The translations under genes and the position numbers were made by a program. A DNA stretch of 64,000 nucleotides, taken from contig NC_085136.1 of NCBI RefSeq assembly GCF_035046485.1, positions 297,515,080 to 297,579,079 on the forward strand, given 5' to 3'. The first letter of the stretch is position 1. The number at the start of each line of letters is the position of its first letter. Below are positions 1 to 10,824 of this stretch, one piece after another. The notes under the pieces are model-generated. The model made no database searches. It worked only from the letters and a program-made list of their open reading frames with translations, and had not been told where the DNA came from. Source of the DNA: Aedes albopictus. Lineage: Eukaryota; Arthropoda; Insecta; Diptera; Culicidae.

Positions 1-740
1 CAAACCATCTGAGGAGTCCTTTCCGAGGGACTCCTCGACGTGCGCGCACTTCGAGATCTCGTCGATCGAAATAACCACACTTCAAGAATGCAGAAGAAAT
101 TGGAAGCTTGCAGCCAGCAAACAGTCCAACGCGGTTGAACACCCAGAATGGTGGATCGCAACCAAGAGAATAAATATCCTCAATATGCCACGGTTCGATC
201 CATTCTCCCATTCCGGGCGGCTCAGCTGCTTTGTAGTGTTAACTTGTATTTATTATTTATTCTAATTGTAATTAATTTATTGACTTATTTCCATGGACCA
301 AAGCAGAACGCTAAAAAAAGCGAAGCCAAAATTACAGCAATTAATCTCTAAGTCTCAGAACCTTTGGAGTTGTATTTTTGTCGGAGAGAAGAGTTCCCCA
401 GAGCGAACGTAAAAAATAAACACTGTGAAAACTGTAAATTCTTTGTCTAATAAAGGAAAACCCTGAATCAATGCATGTGAAAGCATGTTGAACAATGCAA
501 ATAAAGTACGGTTGAATTGGTTTCATTTTGTTGGGAATTTGATGGTGGGTGCTGATGATCACAATGGCGAAATCCTTCTTTGGTCTACCGGTCTTCGGTA
601 TGTACATTTCGATGACACTTTCTTATGTTAACCAATTTACGCCCAGCGATCTTTTTAGAGAACATTAGCTTTTGCAATTATCTTGGAGACATGTTGGAAG
701 AATAGTGTCTTTAGCAATAGTATGTTACTTTGTACATATT
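1..740. other. No gene seen; unassigned AT-rich stretch
   Basis: I see no convincing coding region or RNA gene. The stretch includes AATAAA-type signals near 173, 416 and 450, so part of it could be the 3' end or LTR of a decayed retroelement. I could not find matching ends or a primer-binding site, so it is left unassigned. Confidence 0.4.
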
Positions 741-1950
741 TGCTCCTGTAGGTGGCGCTAGTGATCATGAAACATTTTGCTCTGATAGGTGTTGCGTCTC
801 CCAGTCATTGTCAGTACTGTCACGTCACGCTCGTGTTGAGAACATCGCAAGTTGAAAACATTCTAGGGATAAATGTGGAGTCTTCGACAAAGTTGATCAG
901 GGTATCAACAGCTTTTCGAAGGTGAACTAGTTGATGCTAGTATTATCCGCTAGGTGACACTAGTAAGACTATGGCAAATTTTATCTTCTGCATCTTGATA
1001 GTCAGACTACATACGCAGAAAAATGAAGTCTTCGATAAAGTTGATTAAGACATCAAGAGCTATCTGATAGTGAACTCGCTGGTTCTATGTTTATCCGCTA
1101 GGTGGCGCTAGTGAGTTTTAGAAATTATGGACAACTGTTCCGTCTTCGACAAAGTTGATCTAGGTATCAAGAACTATCTGATTGTACACTCGTTAGTTCT
1201 TGGTTTATTTGCTAGATGGCCCTAAAGTATTAGACATTCTAAACTTCTGCAGAATCAGACCACATAGAAGAATGTGGGCTTTGACAAAGTTGATTAGATC
1301 ATCAACAGCCATCTGATAGTTGTAGGTTTATCCACTAGGTTACTCAAGTGAGCCTTAGAAATTCAAAACTGCTGTATCTCGAGATTCAGTCTACATAGAA
1401 TAATTACGTTTGCGGCAAAGTTAATCAGGATATTTACAGCTGTTCGATAATATACTAGTTAGCTCTAGCACTACCCGCTACGTTATGCTAGTAAGACGAA
1501 GACAGTTTTAATCTACTGTATTTCGGAAATTAAAATATATAGACGAATTACACCTTTAACAAAGTTGAACAGAATTATTTGACTTCAGTTTATATAAAAT
1601 TGATCAGCACATCGAGCGCTATCCTATATTGAACTAGTTGATTCTAGGTTCATACGCTAGGTGGCGATGGTGAGTCTCAGAAATTTCAAATTTATTTATC
1701 TCGAGGATCAGACTAGATTTTTTTTTTTAGTTTTTATTTTTGTGTATTTCAACTTAGATGCTTTTTCTACACTCATCAGACTAGATAGAAAATGCTCGTC
1801 TTTGGCAAAATGTATTAAGACATCAAGAGCTGTCCGATGTTGGCCTATTTAATTCTGGGTTTACCAGCTAGGTGGCCCAAGTAAGTCTTAGAAATTCCAA
1901 ACTTCTATATCTCAGGAATCAGACCACATACACGGTTTTCAATAAGTTCG
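741..1950 (+). repeat. Diverged tandem repeat, about 115-210 bp units, CTAGGTGGCGC core
   Basis: At least eight diverged units recur with a core like CGCTAGGTGGCGCTAGTGAG (near 750, 947, 1092, 1208, 1329, 1471, 1651 and 1863). Most also carry a second module like TCTTCGACAAAGTTGATC followed by ATCAAGAGCT (near 880, 1026, 1141, 1268). Core spacing ranges from about 116 to 212 bp, so the array has suffered indels. The same core occurs on the other strand inside the piggyBac-like element at 27.4-29.5 kb, so this is a mobile-element-derived satellite and not a gene. Confidence 0.75.
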
Positions 1951-2048
1951 AATACACCATATAACTTGAATTAATTTCGCATCTGTAATTCAGATTTTCA
2001 AAGTAAATGTATTTATTGAAAGGTCATATAACACTGATCAAATATAGC

Positions 2049-2331
2049 ATCATTCATTTATTTAGTTAACATCAAATTCATGATAATACTGAATCAACAA
2101 TTTGCCGCCATAATACTCGATTTGCAGCTGCAGCTCTCCAAAGTCGGTCACGCCCAACGCTCGCCAGATCACGCTCCACCTAGTTCGCTCGTCGCTCTCT
2201 GCGCTCCACGCCTTCTTGTACCAACCGGATGGTTAGCAAACACTAACTTCGCAGAGTTGTTGTCCGGCATTCTTGCAACATGCCCTGCCCACCGTATCCG
2301 TCCAGCTTTAGCCACTTTCAGGATGTTGGGC
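2049..2331 (-). pseudogene. RTE C-terminal tail and 3' end
   Basis: Minus-strand translation of this stretch gives GEPNILKVAKAGRIRWAGHV followed by ARMPDNNSAK, the C-terminal region typical of mosquito RTE elements. It then runs into stops and the short 3' UTR. The 3' end near 2049-2085 reads GATGTTAACTAAATAAATGA on the minus strand. The same close is seen at the 3' end of the second RTE remnant near 31.51-31.54 kb. Confidence 0.7.
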
Positions 2332-3303
2332 TCACCGTAGAGTACAGCTGTTCATCCTTCTCCGCCACACACCGTTCTCCTGCACGCGGCGCTCGAAAAC
2401 TCCGAGTGCTTGCAGGTCCTCCTCGAACATCGTCCATGTCTCGTGTCCGTAGAGAACCACCGGTCTTATTAGCATCCTGTACATGGTGCATTTGATGCGT
2501 GGATGAATCTTTTCAGACCGCAACTTCTTCTAGAGCCCATAGTAGGCACGAATTCCACTAATGATACGCCTTCGTATTTCGGCTCACGCTATTGTCAGCC
2601 GTTAGCAAGGAACCGAGGTAGACGAATTCTTCTACCATTTCGAAAGTATCCCCATCTATCGTAACATTGCTGCTAAGCCTTGTCCTGTCTCGCTCAGTTC
2701 CACCTACCAGCATGTACTGTGTCTTAGCCGCATTCACCACCAGTCCGACCTTTGCTGCTTCACGTTTCAGGCGGGTGTACAGTTCTGCCACCGTTCCAAA
2801 TGTTTTAGCAATAATATCCATGCCATCCGCAAAACAGACATATTGGCCGGATTTCGTGAAGATCGTACCCCGGCTGTTGAGCCCGGCTCGTCGTATAACA
2901 CCTCCCAGAGCGATGTTGAATAGTAGGCAGGCAAGTCCATCACCTTGTTCACCCGAAATCTTTACGCTGTTCTGCACACCGTCCATCGTTGCTCTTATCA
3001 GTCTGCTTAGCTTCCCGGAAAAGCTGTTCTCGTTCATGATTTTCCATAGCTCTGTGCGGTCGATACTGTCGTATGCCGCTTTGAAGTCGATGAACAGGTG
3101 ATGCGTTGGGACCTGGTATTCACGGTATTTCTGGAGGATTTGCCATACGGTGAAGATCTGGTCCGTTGTCGACTGGCCTTCGATGAAACCGGCTTGGTAA
3201 CTTCCCAGTCATTTACTTTAGGTGAAAGACGACGGAAGATGATCTGGGATAGCACTTTGTAGGCGGCATTTAAAATGGTGATCGCTCGACAGTATTCACA
3301 CAT
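2332..3303 (-). pseudogene. RTE reverse transcriptase domain, inactivated
   Basis: The minus-strand open segment 3037-2558 shows reverse transcriptase blocks: GEQGDGLACLLFNIALG (the finger/palm block before the active site), then VCFADGMDIIAKT, then KTQYMLVGG, and FVYLGSLLT in the thumb side. The catalytic box is FADG where active enzymes have Y/FADD, so the second catalytic Asp is lost. Upstream (3303-3034) and downstream (2523-2332, LYGHETWTM and FERRVQENG) pieces lie in other frames. The C-terminal tail continues with GHVARMPD-type sequence near 2290. This copy is dead both by frameshift and by active-site loss. Confidence 0.85.
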
Positions 3304-3599
3304 TAACTTGTCGCCTTTTCTTGTGGATGGGACAGATTATCCCTTCCTTCCACTCCTCCGGTAGCTATTCGGTTTCCCAGATCTTGACTACTAACTGGTG
3401 CAGGCGGGTGGCCAACTTTGCTGGGCCCATCTTGGTGAGTTCAGCTGATACCGTCCTTACCAGCCACTTTGTTGTTTTTGAGCTGGTGGATGGCATCCTT
3501 AACTTCCCTCAGCGTGGGAGTTGGTTCGTTCCCGTCCTCTATTACACCAACATAGTCATTTCCTCCGCTGTCTCGATCCCCCGTACCTACATTCTCTTC

Positions 3600-3950
3600 A
3601 CCATTCAGGTGTTCGTCGAACTACTGCTTTCACCTTTCGATCACCTCACGTTTGTCCGACAGGAGGCTCCCGTCCTTATCCCTGCAAATATCGGCTTGCA
3701 GCATGTGGCCTTTGCGGGATGTGTTGAGCTTCTGGTAGAACTTCCGTGTTTCTTGTGAAAGGCACATCAGTTCCATTTCCTCGCACTCTGCTTCTTCCAG
3801 GCGGCGCTTTTTCTCCCGGAAGAGACGGGTGTGCTGCTTCCGCTTCTGTCTGTATTGCTCCAAATTCTGTCGGGTTCCATGCTGCAGCATTACCGCCCGT
3901 GCTGCGTCCTTCTCCTCCAGAACCACTCTGCACTCCTTGTCGAACCAATC
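3600..3950 (-). pseudogene. RTE linker between endonuclease and RT, broken
   Basis: A minus-strand open segment (3926-3630) encodes a strongly charged, probably helical stretch rich in Lys, Arg and Glu, including REKKRRLEEAECEEMEL and KFYQKLN. RTE-type polyproteins carry this kind of basic coiled linker between the endonuclease and the reverse transcriptase. The segment lies in the right order and on the right strand between the two domains. It is open for about 98 residues and then breaks. It has no separate function of its own. Confidence 0.6.
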
Positions 3951-4175
3951 GTTTCGTCGACTCCGTTCTACGTACCCGATAGTGCTATCGGCTGCGTTGT
4001 TGATGGTTGCTTTGACTGTACTCCAGCAGTCTTCTAGAGGGGCCTCGAGATTCTGCGCGTATGCGGTGGCGACATCCGGTTGCTTCAGTCACTCTAGATC
4101 TTACTGGAGTGGCCGCTGGTACTGTACATTGTTAATAACGGAGAGTTTTGGACGCACTTTAACCATCACCAGGTA

Positions 4176-4330
4176 CCCAGACAACCAGTAATCGTATAAG
4201 ATGTTGCATAAGATGATAAAGTGGAGGCCATATGCGTGCATGCCTCCATTTAGGCGCATATAAAATGTACGCATATCGCCTCTACTTTAACATCTTATTC
4301 AACATCTTATACGATCACTGGTTAACTGGG
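4176..4330. mobile_element. 155-bp palindromic MITE with TA target duplication, inside the RTE element
   Basis: The two halves are near-perfect inverted repeats. The left half starts CCCAGACAACCAGTAATCG and the right half ends with its near-complement, ACTGGTTAACTGGG. TA dinucleotides flank both ends (4174-4175 and 4331-4332). Removing the insert and one TA rejoins RTE sequence smoothly as CATCACCAGG-TA-GTGATCAG. It has no coding capacity and must be moved by a transposase supplied in trans. It is younger than the RTE copy. Confidence 0.85.
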
Positions 4331-4403
4331 TAGTGATCAGAGTCGATATTTGCGCCACGATAGGTCCTGACGTCGATAATGTCGGAGAAGTGCCGTCCAT
4401 CAA

Positions 4404-5020
4404 TCAAACGTGGTCGATTTGCGATTCCGTTTGTTGTGGTGATCTCCAGGTGTAACGATACGGGAGGCTGTGCTGGAAAAAGGTGCTACGAATAGCCATG
4501 TTCTTGGAGGCGGCGAAATCGATGAGGCGTAGGCCATTTTCGTTCGTCAGCTGGTGAGCGCTGAACTTTCCAATCGTCGGTCTGAATTTCTGCTCCTGGC
4601 CTACCTGAGCGTTTAGGTCGCCTATGATGATATCGACGTCGTGGCTTGGGCAGCCATCGTAATCGAGTTCAAGCTGCGCATAAAATGCGGTCTTTGTCAT
4701 CATCAGTGCTTCCGGAGTGAGGGTTGTGTACGTTAATTAGTCTGATGATGAAGAATCGGCCTTTGATTCTCATTCTGCGCATTCTTTCTTCGATCGGCCA
4801 CCAAATGACCACGCGCCTCTGCATGTCGCCCATCACTATAAAAGCTGTTCCCAGCTCACGTGTGTTGCCGCAACTCTGGCAGATGGTATGATTACCTCTA
4901 AACGTTCGCACCATAGATCACAAATCCTGCAGCGCTACGATCCAAACCCGCAGTCTTTCAGTATATCGGCGAGTATGCGGGTGCACCCGATGAAGTTGAG
5001 AGATCTGCAGTTCCACGTAC
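4404..5020 (-). pseudogene. RTE endonuclease domain, frameshifted
   Basis: This is the exonuclease-endonuclease-phosphatase type domain that nicks the target DNA. On the minus strand it begins with TWNCRSLNF near 5010. It continues through a broken segment at 4914-4669 (IVMGDMQRR, INVHNPH) and a second frame at 4703-4404. That second segment holds the catalytic IIGDLNAQVG motif and ends near SQIDHV, where the conserved Asp-His would sit. The two open segments overlap in different frames, so at least one frameshift separates them. The domain is about the expected 220 residues in total but cannot be made as one protein. It is followed at once by the MITE at 4176-4330. Confidence 0.8.
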
Positions 5021-5302
5021 TGAGCTTCCAATAGCAAGTTCCTTTTCGTCGCTGTGATCGTCGCCATTGGTATCGGTTCGCATTCTTCTCTCTTTGATTT
5101 TTCGGTTCTAGTCTTTTTACGGCTGGCTTGCAGGGCCTGACACCAACCTACTAACCCAGGGATCTGGGCTTAGCTTCCCGGAAGCTACTAGTTCTGCATT
5201 GGCATTTCCTCCAACTACAGTGATGAATAACTGGGTTCAAGCGCCAGTCTTCACCGGGGGTGGTGTTTTTCCAACCCTGACTATGATAATCACCCTTATT
5301 GT

Positions 5303-5366
5303 TACACCTGGAGATAACCACTGCAGATGGAATCTCAAATCGATCACGTTTTGATTTATGGTTGAC
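5303..5366 (+). pseudogene. Short inverted fragment of an RTE endonuclease
   Basis: On the plus strand this piece encodes YTWR followed by ESQIDHVLI, the end of the RTE endonuclease domain. The matching segment of the main copy lies on the opposite strand at 4404-4470. It is therefore a separate, reversed scrap of a related element sitting at the 5' side of the minus-strand copy. Confidence 0.55.
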
Positions 5367-5394
5367 CGGAAAAAGTAACTATGGTAACGGTGAT

Positions 5395-5600
5395 GAGGAG
5401 GCGTCCATGAGGGAGATCACAGGGAGGTGGAAGGGGCGTTTCACGGGTCCCAAAGCGTTTTAGGGGGTTTCAGGATGATTTCGGAGGCATTTCAGGACGT
5501 GTCCGAGGATTTTCAGCGGGTTTTGGACGTGTTACGCAGGAGTTTTCCAAGTTTTCCGAAGGTCTCCACGAATGAATGGAGAACATTTCAGATACTAAAT
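5395..5600. repeat. Degenerate short-period repeat (GTTTCAG/GGCGTTT type)
   Basis: Runs such as GGGGCGTTTCACGGGTCCC, GGGGGTTTCAGGATG and GGAGGCATTTCAGGACGTG recur with a short, loose period. The same theme on the other strand makes up the array at 59.88-60.32 kb and appears at the very end of the window (about 63.94 kb). Confidence 0.5.
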
Positions 5601-5848
5601 ATATTTCAGCTACTCTCCGATTAAAAATGAAAGAAGCTGCCCAAGAAACAATTATCAGTTTAAGAAACGTTTCTCAAAGCAGCGTTATTATGACATTTCT
5701 TATTTAGTAAAAACAATGTTTTTGCCTTTCTCGTACACTAAGTGTACTGGAAAGGCTATATGTTCACTCCAAAAATGACTTTTTGATAGAAGTCCCGGAG
5801 GGTCAAGTCACATATACCAATCGACTCAGCTCGACGAATTGAGGTGAT

Positions 5849-5892
5849 GTCTGTGTGTGTGTGTGTATGTGTGTGTGTATGTGTGTGTACAA
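5849..5892 (+). repeat. (GT)n microsatellite, interrupted
   Basis: A run of GT dinucleotides interrupted by TATG steps, inside the interspersed repeat. Confidence 0.9.
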
Positions 5893-6019
5893 ATAAACTC
5901 ACAACACTTTTTGGCAGTAAACCTTAACCGATTTTAATGACCGACGGTTCATTCGACGCGGAATCTGGTCCCATTGTTTCCTATTGAAAATAGTTCGGAT
6001 CGGTCCAGCCGTTCCGGAG

Positions 6020-6470
6020 TTATGGCCATTTAGGTGTTCCGGGCCGGTACCCCTGGGAGGGGCCAGACATGAAAATGCTGCAGAGCCATGCATGCGACAC
6101 ATCAAACCGCGGCATTTTCGATAACCTGACGAACGATAAGCAATAAAATAGTCTCAGACCATATTTGAACCGGTATTGTTCCGGAACCGGTTCCGGGTGT
6201 CCCGCCGGAAGCGGCCAAATATAAAAGTGAATCAAGCCCATGGATGCGACACATCTAACGGTAAGCAAGAAAATAGTCTCAGACCATATTTAAACCGGTA
6301 GAGTTCCGGAACCAGTTCCGAGTGTCCCACCGGAAGTGGTCAAACATAAAATGGAACCAAGCCCATGCATGCGACATATCAAACCGCGGGTTTTTCGATA
6401 ACCTGATGAACGGTAAGCAGAAAAATAGTCTCAGGCTATATCTGAACCGGCATTGTTCCGGAACCGGTTT
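6020..6470. repeat. Three tandem units of about 120-165 bp
   Basis: Each unit holds a GGAACCGGTTCC-like palindrome, then CCGCCGGAAG, then CATGCATGCGACA, then AAAATAGTCTCAGACCATAT. Unit starts are near 6033, 6171 and 6291. Minus-strand open frames here are only repeat shadows. Confidence 0.7.
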
Positions 6471-6809
6471 CTAGTGATACTATAAATTTAATCACAGTAT
6501 ATCCACCCCCATAAATGTATGTTCCCTATGATAGGCCGGTGTGCAACCCTTGCAAGACCGACATTTTTAAGATTAGAAAATCCTTTTTTAACTTGTTGAT
6601 TTAGTGTCGAGCCTTGAAAAAGATCCTATAAGGGATCGAAACGTCGGCGAAGATTCTATAAAAATCAACGCAACTTGTTGTGACTGATAGCCAGATCCCC
6701 AGAGAAATAGCTATTATAGTTGTTTTTCTAAATCAAGTATTACCGTGATTCAAGAACACTTCTACGTCAATGGAGATATCATGAATACTTATTTGACGAG
6801 AAAGGCACT

Positions 6810-7131
6810 ATCACCACTAGGTGGATTAATCCGGTTTTTTTTTATATTTTGAATGATTCTCGCATTTTTTTCTGTTTTTTCAGGATTGAAGAAAATATTA
6901 AATCGATGGAGGATTGCCTGGTTTTAGTTGAGGATCCATTATCAAGATTCCGGCTCTGCGATGGATAAATTCCGTTTGAGCCTTTAGATTAGTTTTAAAA
7001 TATTTTATTTTTGTAATGATTTATGAAAAGATAAAGAGGTTTTGCGCCCTTTTGAGAATGATTTGAAATGAAAATCGGTCAGGGGGGCTTTTCCCTCTTT
7101 CTAAATTTTTGATTAAAAATAAATAATAATA
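6810..7131. other. No feature seen
   Basis: AT-rich sequence with no open frame of note, no inverted repeat and no clear tandem repeat. Confidence 0.4.
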
Positions 7132-7287
7132 GGGGGATTCACTTAAAAGCGTAAACTGATTAAACTGATTAAACGTCCCGATCACCAAGGCAATCTATGA
7201 TTATTTCATTTGCAAAAGCATGAAACATTTGAAATAAGCAGAAAATCATGGCTTACGCAGCAATTTAATCTGTTTAGTGAGTACCCC
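7132..7287 (+). mobile_element. 156-bp MITE, copy 1, TA target duplication
   Basis: The ends are GGGGGATTCACT and AGTGAGTACCCC, an imperfect terminal inverted repeat, with TA on each side (7130-7131 and 7288-7289). The interior has CATGGCTTACGCAGCAATTT. A second copy of identical length and orientation is at 9971-10126. Confidence 0.8.
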
Positions 7288-7317
7288 TAATAATAATAAT
7301 AATAATAATAATAATAA
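7288..7317 (+). repeat. (TAA)n microsatellite
   Basis: About ten TAA units directly next to the MITE end. Confidence 0.9.
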
Positions 7318-7319
7318 GC

Positions 7320-9720
7320 CACATGTTGAACTATTTTTGGTTTAGTTGAGAGAAAACTGTTGTTCAACTCTTGTTAGCCCAGAAATGGAAAACTTGGTCA
7401 ACAACAGCCGTTGTGAATGTTATATTTATTCAATGATCGTGCCATCGTTTTACAGCTGTTGTTCAACGATCAAACCTATAACTATTTACAAATATATCAG
7501 AAACGTTTCTTCAATGTTTATTAAACCTAGATGTATAAGATCTTTCATATAATCGTCTAACAAAGATTGTAGAAACAATTATAGCGCATTAGCTTCTGGA
7601 TTCATAATAACAAGTTTTCTACGACAATTACTCCAGCACAATACAATCTAAATACGGCAATCATTCAAATGTTTATATTTGGTTGATAAAAATGCTGCCA
7701 AAAAGCTTCTTGAACGTTTTTTCAATATAGCTGTATGAATGAAAGCAAAAAAATATTTTTCTTTTTACATATTGTTCACATGTGAATGATTTGAAACAAC
7801 TCATTATGGCCATATAATTTATATTAACGCATTTCAATCACATTTATATGATAGAACTCACATCAATGACAAAACTCGAACTCGGGTCCTACTGCTTCAC
7901 TGCTGCCTGCATCTGCTCTTCTCCAATCAGGAGTACATGAATTAGGTGATTTTAAGCAGTATTTAAACATTGAGCCGAATACGCTGCCTTTCGTGTTGCT
8001 TAAGTTTTGTTATTCGACTAATTGTTTACATCAACACTGAAGCTGATCAATGTTTGATTAATCATGTCCGCAACGTTTGTTCATGTAAATAAAGTTTTCA
8101 GTAAGCTCTGATCATCAGCAGAGCTACTGGAGATTTTTTTTTATTCCTGTTCGGGTCTGTCACTACGACCAGTTTTTAGATCTATTGTGACATTACCCGT
8201 ATCCTTAGTGTAGTGTATGTCGCATTACTCAATTGCCATTGAAGGGCAATAAAGTATCGATTTTGATACAGTTTTTGTTTTGCTTTCTTATAAATTTATT
8301 TCTTATAGAAAACGAAACAAGAGCACTGATAATTGGCCATGCATCGGAAACCTAGCATCACCCTTGTTTACCGCTAAATTCTCCCCAGTAAAAGATCCGG
8401 GTTTTAACATTAGCAGCAATACCATTCCAATAATGGAACATGTGTTCAGTAAAAGGATTCTAGTATGTTCCTTGCGTACTAGCACTTTCCAGTCTTCGAA
8501 GAGTTAGTACATACATGGATCCCTAACCCAATTTAATTTCCTTTGCATTGAGTTTAGCCTCAGATGGTGAGGTTTTTAACTATATGCAAAGTAAAGTTGG
8601 TAAACTTAGTTTTATTCAAAGACTGGAAGTCATCACAACACCACTAGCAAGGACTAAATACTATAATGCCTATAATTATCAGAACACATATTCCAAAATT
8701 GAAAAATAGGACGACACTAGATTTCGGTTTGGTAGATCTAACACCGCAACGCAACCCAAAAAGGCGATCTACCAACGCTACGGGCTCCGTTAAAGATCGA
8801 GCATCTTTTAAACCCCCTCAACCATTCATCCCTCAGCACGGGTCGCCTGACACCTTGGATTGGGGTTACCTGTTTGGTGGACTTTTACCCCCGGAACAGG
8901 TGGTCCGTAGTGCTATTCTAAGCCGGCAGCTACTGGAGCTTTATAGTAGTTGTATGGTCATTAGGTACGGTGCGATGTTGTTTTGCATATTTGGTGACAT
9001 TTCAAACATATTTTCATTTCTCATACCCAATAAAGTTATTTGTTATTTGTTTTCGGAACTTTGATGTACGGTGTACGGTGAAAAAAATGTTTTCTCTTCT
9101 TGCGAATCTTCTGATAAAAAGTGGATCCTGAACCCGATCGAGATTTAAAGGCTCAACCCGTGTCACGATAAAGCAACCATCAGGGGGAAAACTTCTCGAA
9201 GCTGCTAGTTAGAGGAACCAACTGCCGTTAGTCGGAATAATGTGAATGATAAGTCGTGCTGTTTTTTGAAGTGTGACTTAATGATTTAGAGCTGCTGCAA
9301 GGCTCTTATTTGATGTCAAATAATATGCAGCCGTAGATGCTCTTATTAGGTTTATAATCAACAACCATGTTTACAAATGTGAACATGGCGAACAATGGTA
9401 ATTAAGTGATATTATTACACTCTTAATCAGCAGCAGAATAAAACGACTAAGCCAGTATTCTTAAAGTATATTTAAGCTTCTTGTTCCACTGTGAATAATA
9501 TGTGGAATAACGGTATGTGTCGGAAACAGCTTGTCTTCGTACATTATTAAAACACTATTAGGCTATTGATGGAAATATCTAAACAACTTTCTTTAAACTT
9601 TTGTTCGATAAGTTCTTCAATTAACAAAAATATGATGAACAAAAGTGCTGTTTTCGCTGTTTGAAATATTTACTCGACACTTTTTTCAACACATACTCTT
9701 GTTCAACTGTCAGCGCTTTT
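7320..9720. other. AT-rich DNA with one unexplained open frame at 8666-9064
   Basis: No recognisable gene. The only frame of note is 8666-9064 (+), 132 codons, with internal sequence PFIPQHGSPDTLDWGYLFGG followed by LLPPEQVVRSAILSRQLLEL. The end of that frame is clearly non-coding A/T-rich sequence. It matches no family I know. The central 8700-8950 part is more G/C-rich than its surroundings and may be a scrap of an unnamed retroelement. The rest holds scattered TTGTTCAAC motifs and nothing I can define. Confidence 0.3.
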
Positions 9721-9970
9721 AAATACTGTTTCAGAAATTAAAAATACACTTTGTTTATTCAATTAAATGAACTGTTCTAATGATTTTTACCAACTTGTTT
9801 CAGAGTATAGCATATTGTACTCCATATTTTAATATTTCCTTTCAATAGTCTTGATATTTTAAAGAACAGTCGAGTTCTCTAACAAATAACTTAATTTTTC
9901 AAATTTGCATTTGCACAAAGGTGTTTTTTTAATGATTTCAACATTATTTATCACCAAATACCAAACATTA

Positions 9971-10126
9971 GGGGGATTCACTTAACAGCGTAAACTGATT
10001 AAACTGATTAATCGTCGTGATCACCAAGGCAATCTTTGATTATTTCATTAGCAAAATCATGAAACATTTCAAATAAGCAGAAAATCATGGCTTACGCAGC
10101 AATTTAATCTGTTTAGTGAGTACCCC
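9971..10126 (+). mobile_element. 156-bp MITE, copy 2, TA target duplication
   Basis: Same ends and interior as 7132-7287, with TA at 9969-9970 and 10127-10128. It sits inside the GACTGTTTCAG element. The uninterrupted copy of that element near 30.58 kb shows the corresponding unbroken sequence. Confidence 0.85.
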
Positions 10127-10824
10127 TATTATCTAAATTTTTATCACATTCGCTTGCTCAGCAAGTTGTCTAAGTAATGCCTTGATCAAAATTTGGGAAA
10201 AATCGATAAAGGCATTCCCACAACATTTCTTCGGAGATCAAGTTTCTTATTTTTTAAGATTTTCTACGGAGCATAAGAACTACCACACAGTTTCTTAGCT
10301 TTCCTGAACGCATTTAATCTAAACAAACTTATTTTTTCAGCTCATTCGATCCTTCAGATGGCAAAGCTTGTCATACCATAAAAACGAATGCAGTAAGCAG
10401 TAATTAAGACATTCGTTTGCTTAACGTTTGTTGCTACTGGTGTTGTTGAGAAATTTGAAACAAAAAATGTTGTATTGAGAAGGCCCGTAATGGTGGTTCT
10501 TGATCAAATATTCCAGTAAAAATTACTCCTACCAATCGAGAAATATCTTTTATTATCGATACAGCCATTTTTATTGTGCTTGGAAATTAAATATTTCATC
10601 TGTGAGATTTTTTTCTTTTCTACTATGCTACATTTTTTGACCACTTTGTGCAACTTCAAATTTTAATCATCTAGTTTACAGAGCCCTATTAGTAAAAGTT
10701 AGAAATACCAGAAACATCAACAAAATTGGTATTATTTGCTTCGTTAGCATGTTTACAATATGTGCTAGAAGAAACTTTTTTGGATATTATGCTCAAATTG
10801 AAATGGCAGTTAATCGTTAGTGTA

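Larger units (their letters stand above)
2049..5060 (-). mobile_element. RTE-clade (JAM1-like) non-LTR retrotransposon, degenerate, minus strand
   Basis: Read on the minus strand, this is one decayed LINE in the usual order: apurinic endonuclease (about 5020-4404), linker (about 3950-3600), reverse transcriptase (about 3300-2330), and a 3' end around 2049. The 3' end has the typical A/T-rich close with TAAATAAATGAATGA. The reading frame is broken by several frameshifts and stops and by a 155-bp MITE at 4176-4330. The endonuclease start reads TWNCRSL, the usual RTE opening. RTE elements mobilise themselves by target-primed reverse transcription; this copy cannot encode the full protein. A decayed 3' tail of a related element lies at 31.2-31.55 kb on the plus strand. 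The clade call is confident; the exact family is not. Confidence 0.85.
5724..6808 (+). mobile_element. Interspersed repeat with GCCTTTCTCGT inverted ends
   Basis: The left end is GCCTTTCTCGTACAC and the right end is GACGAGAAAGGC, a 10-12 bp inverted repeat. The left end is itself a strong hairpin (5724-5756): outer stem GCCTTTC/GAAAGGC and inner stem GTACACT/AGTGTAC. Inside are a (GT)n tract and three tandem units of about 120-165 bp rich in CCGGAACCGGTTCC. There is no coding region. A separate repeat seems to be inserted at about 6476-6770. I recognise this as a very common mosquito repeat type but cannot name the family. Confidence 0.55.
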
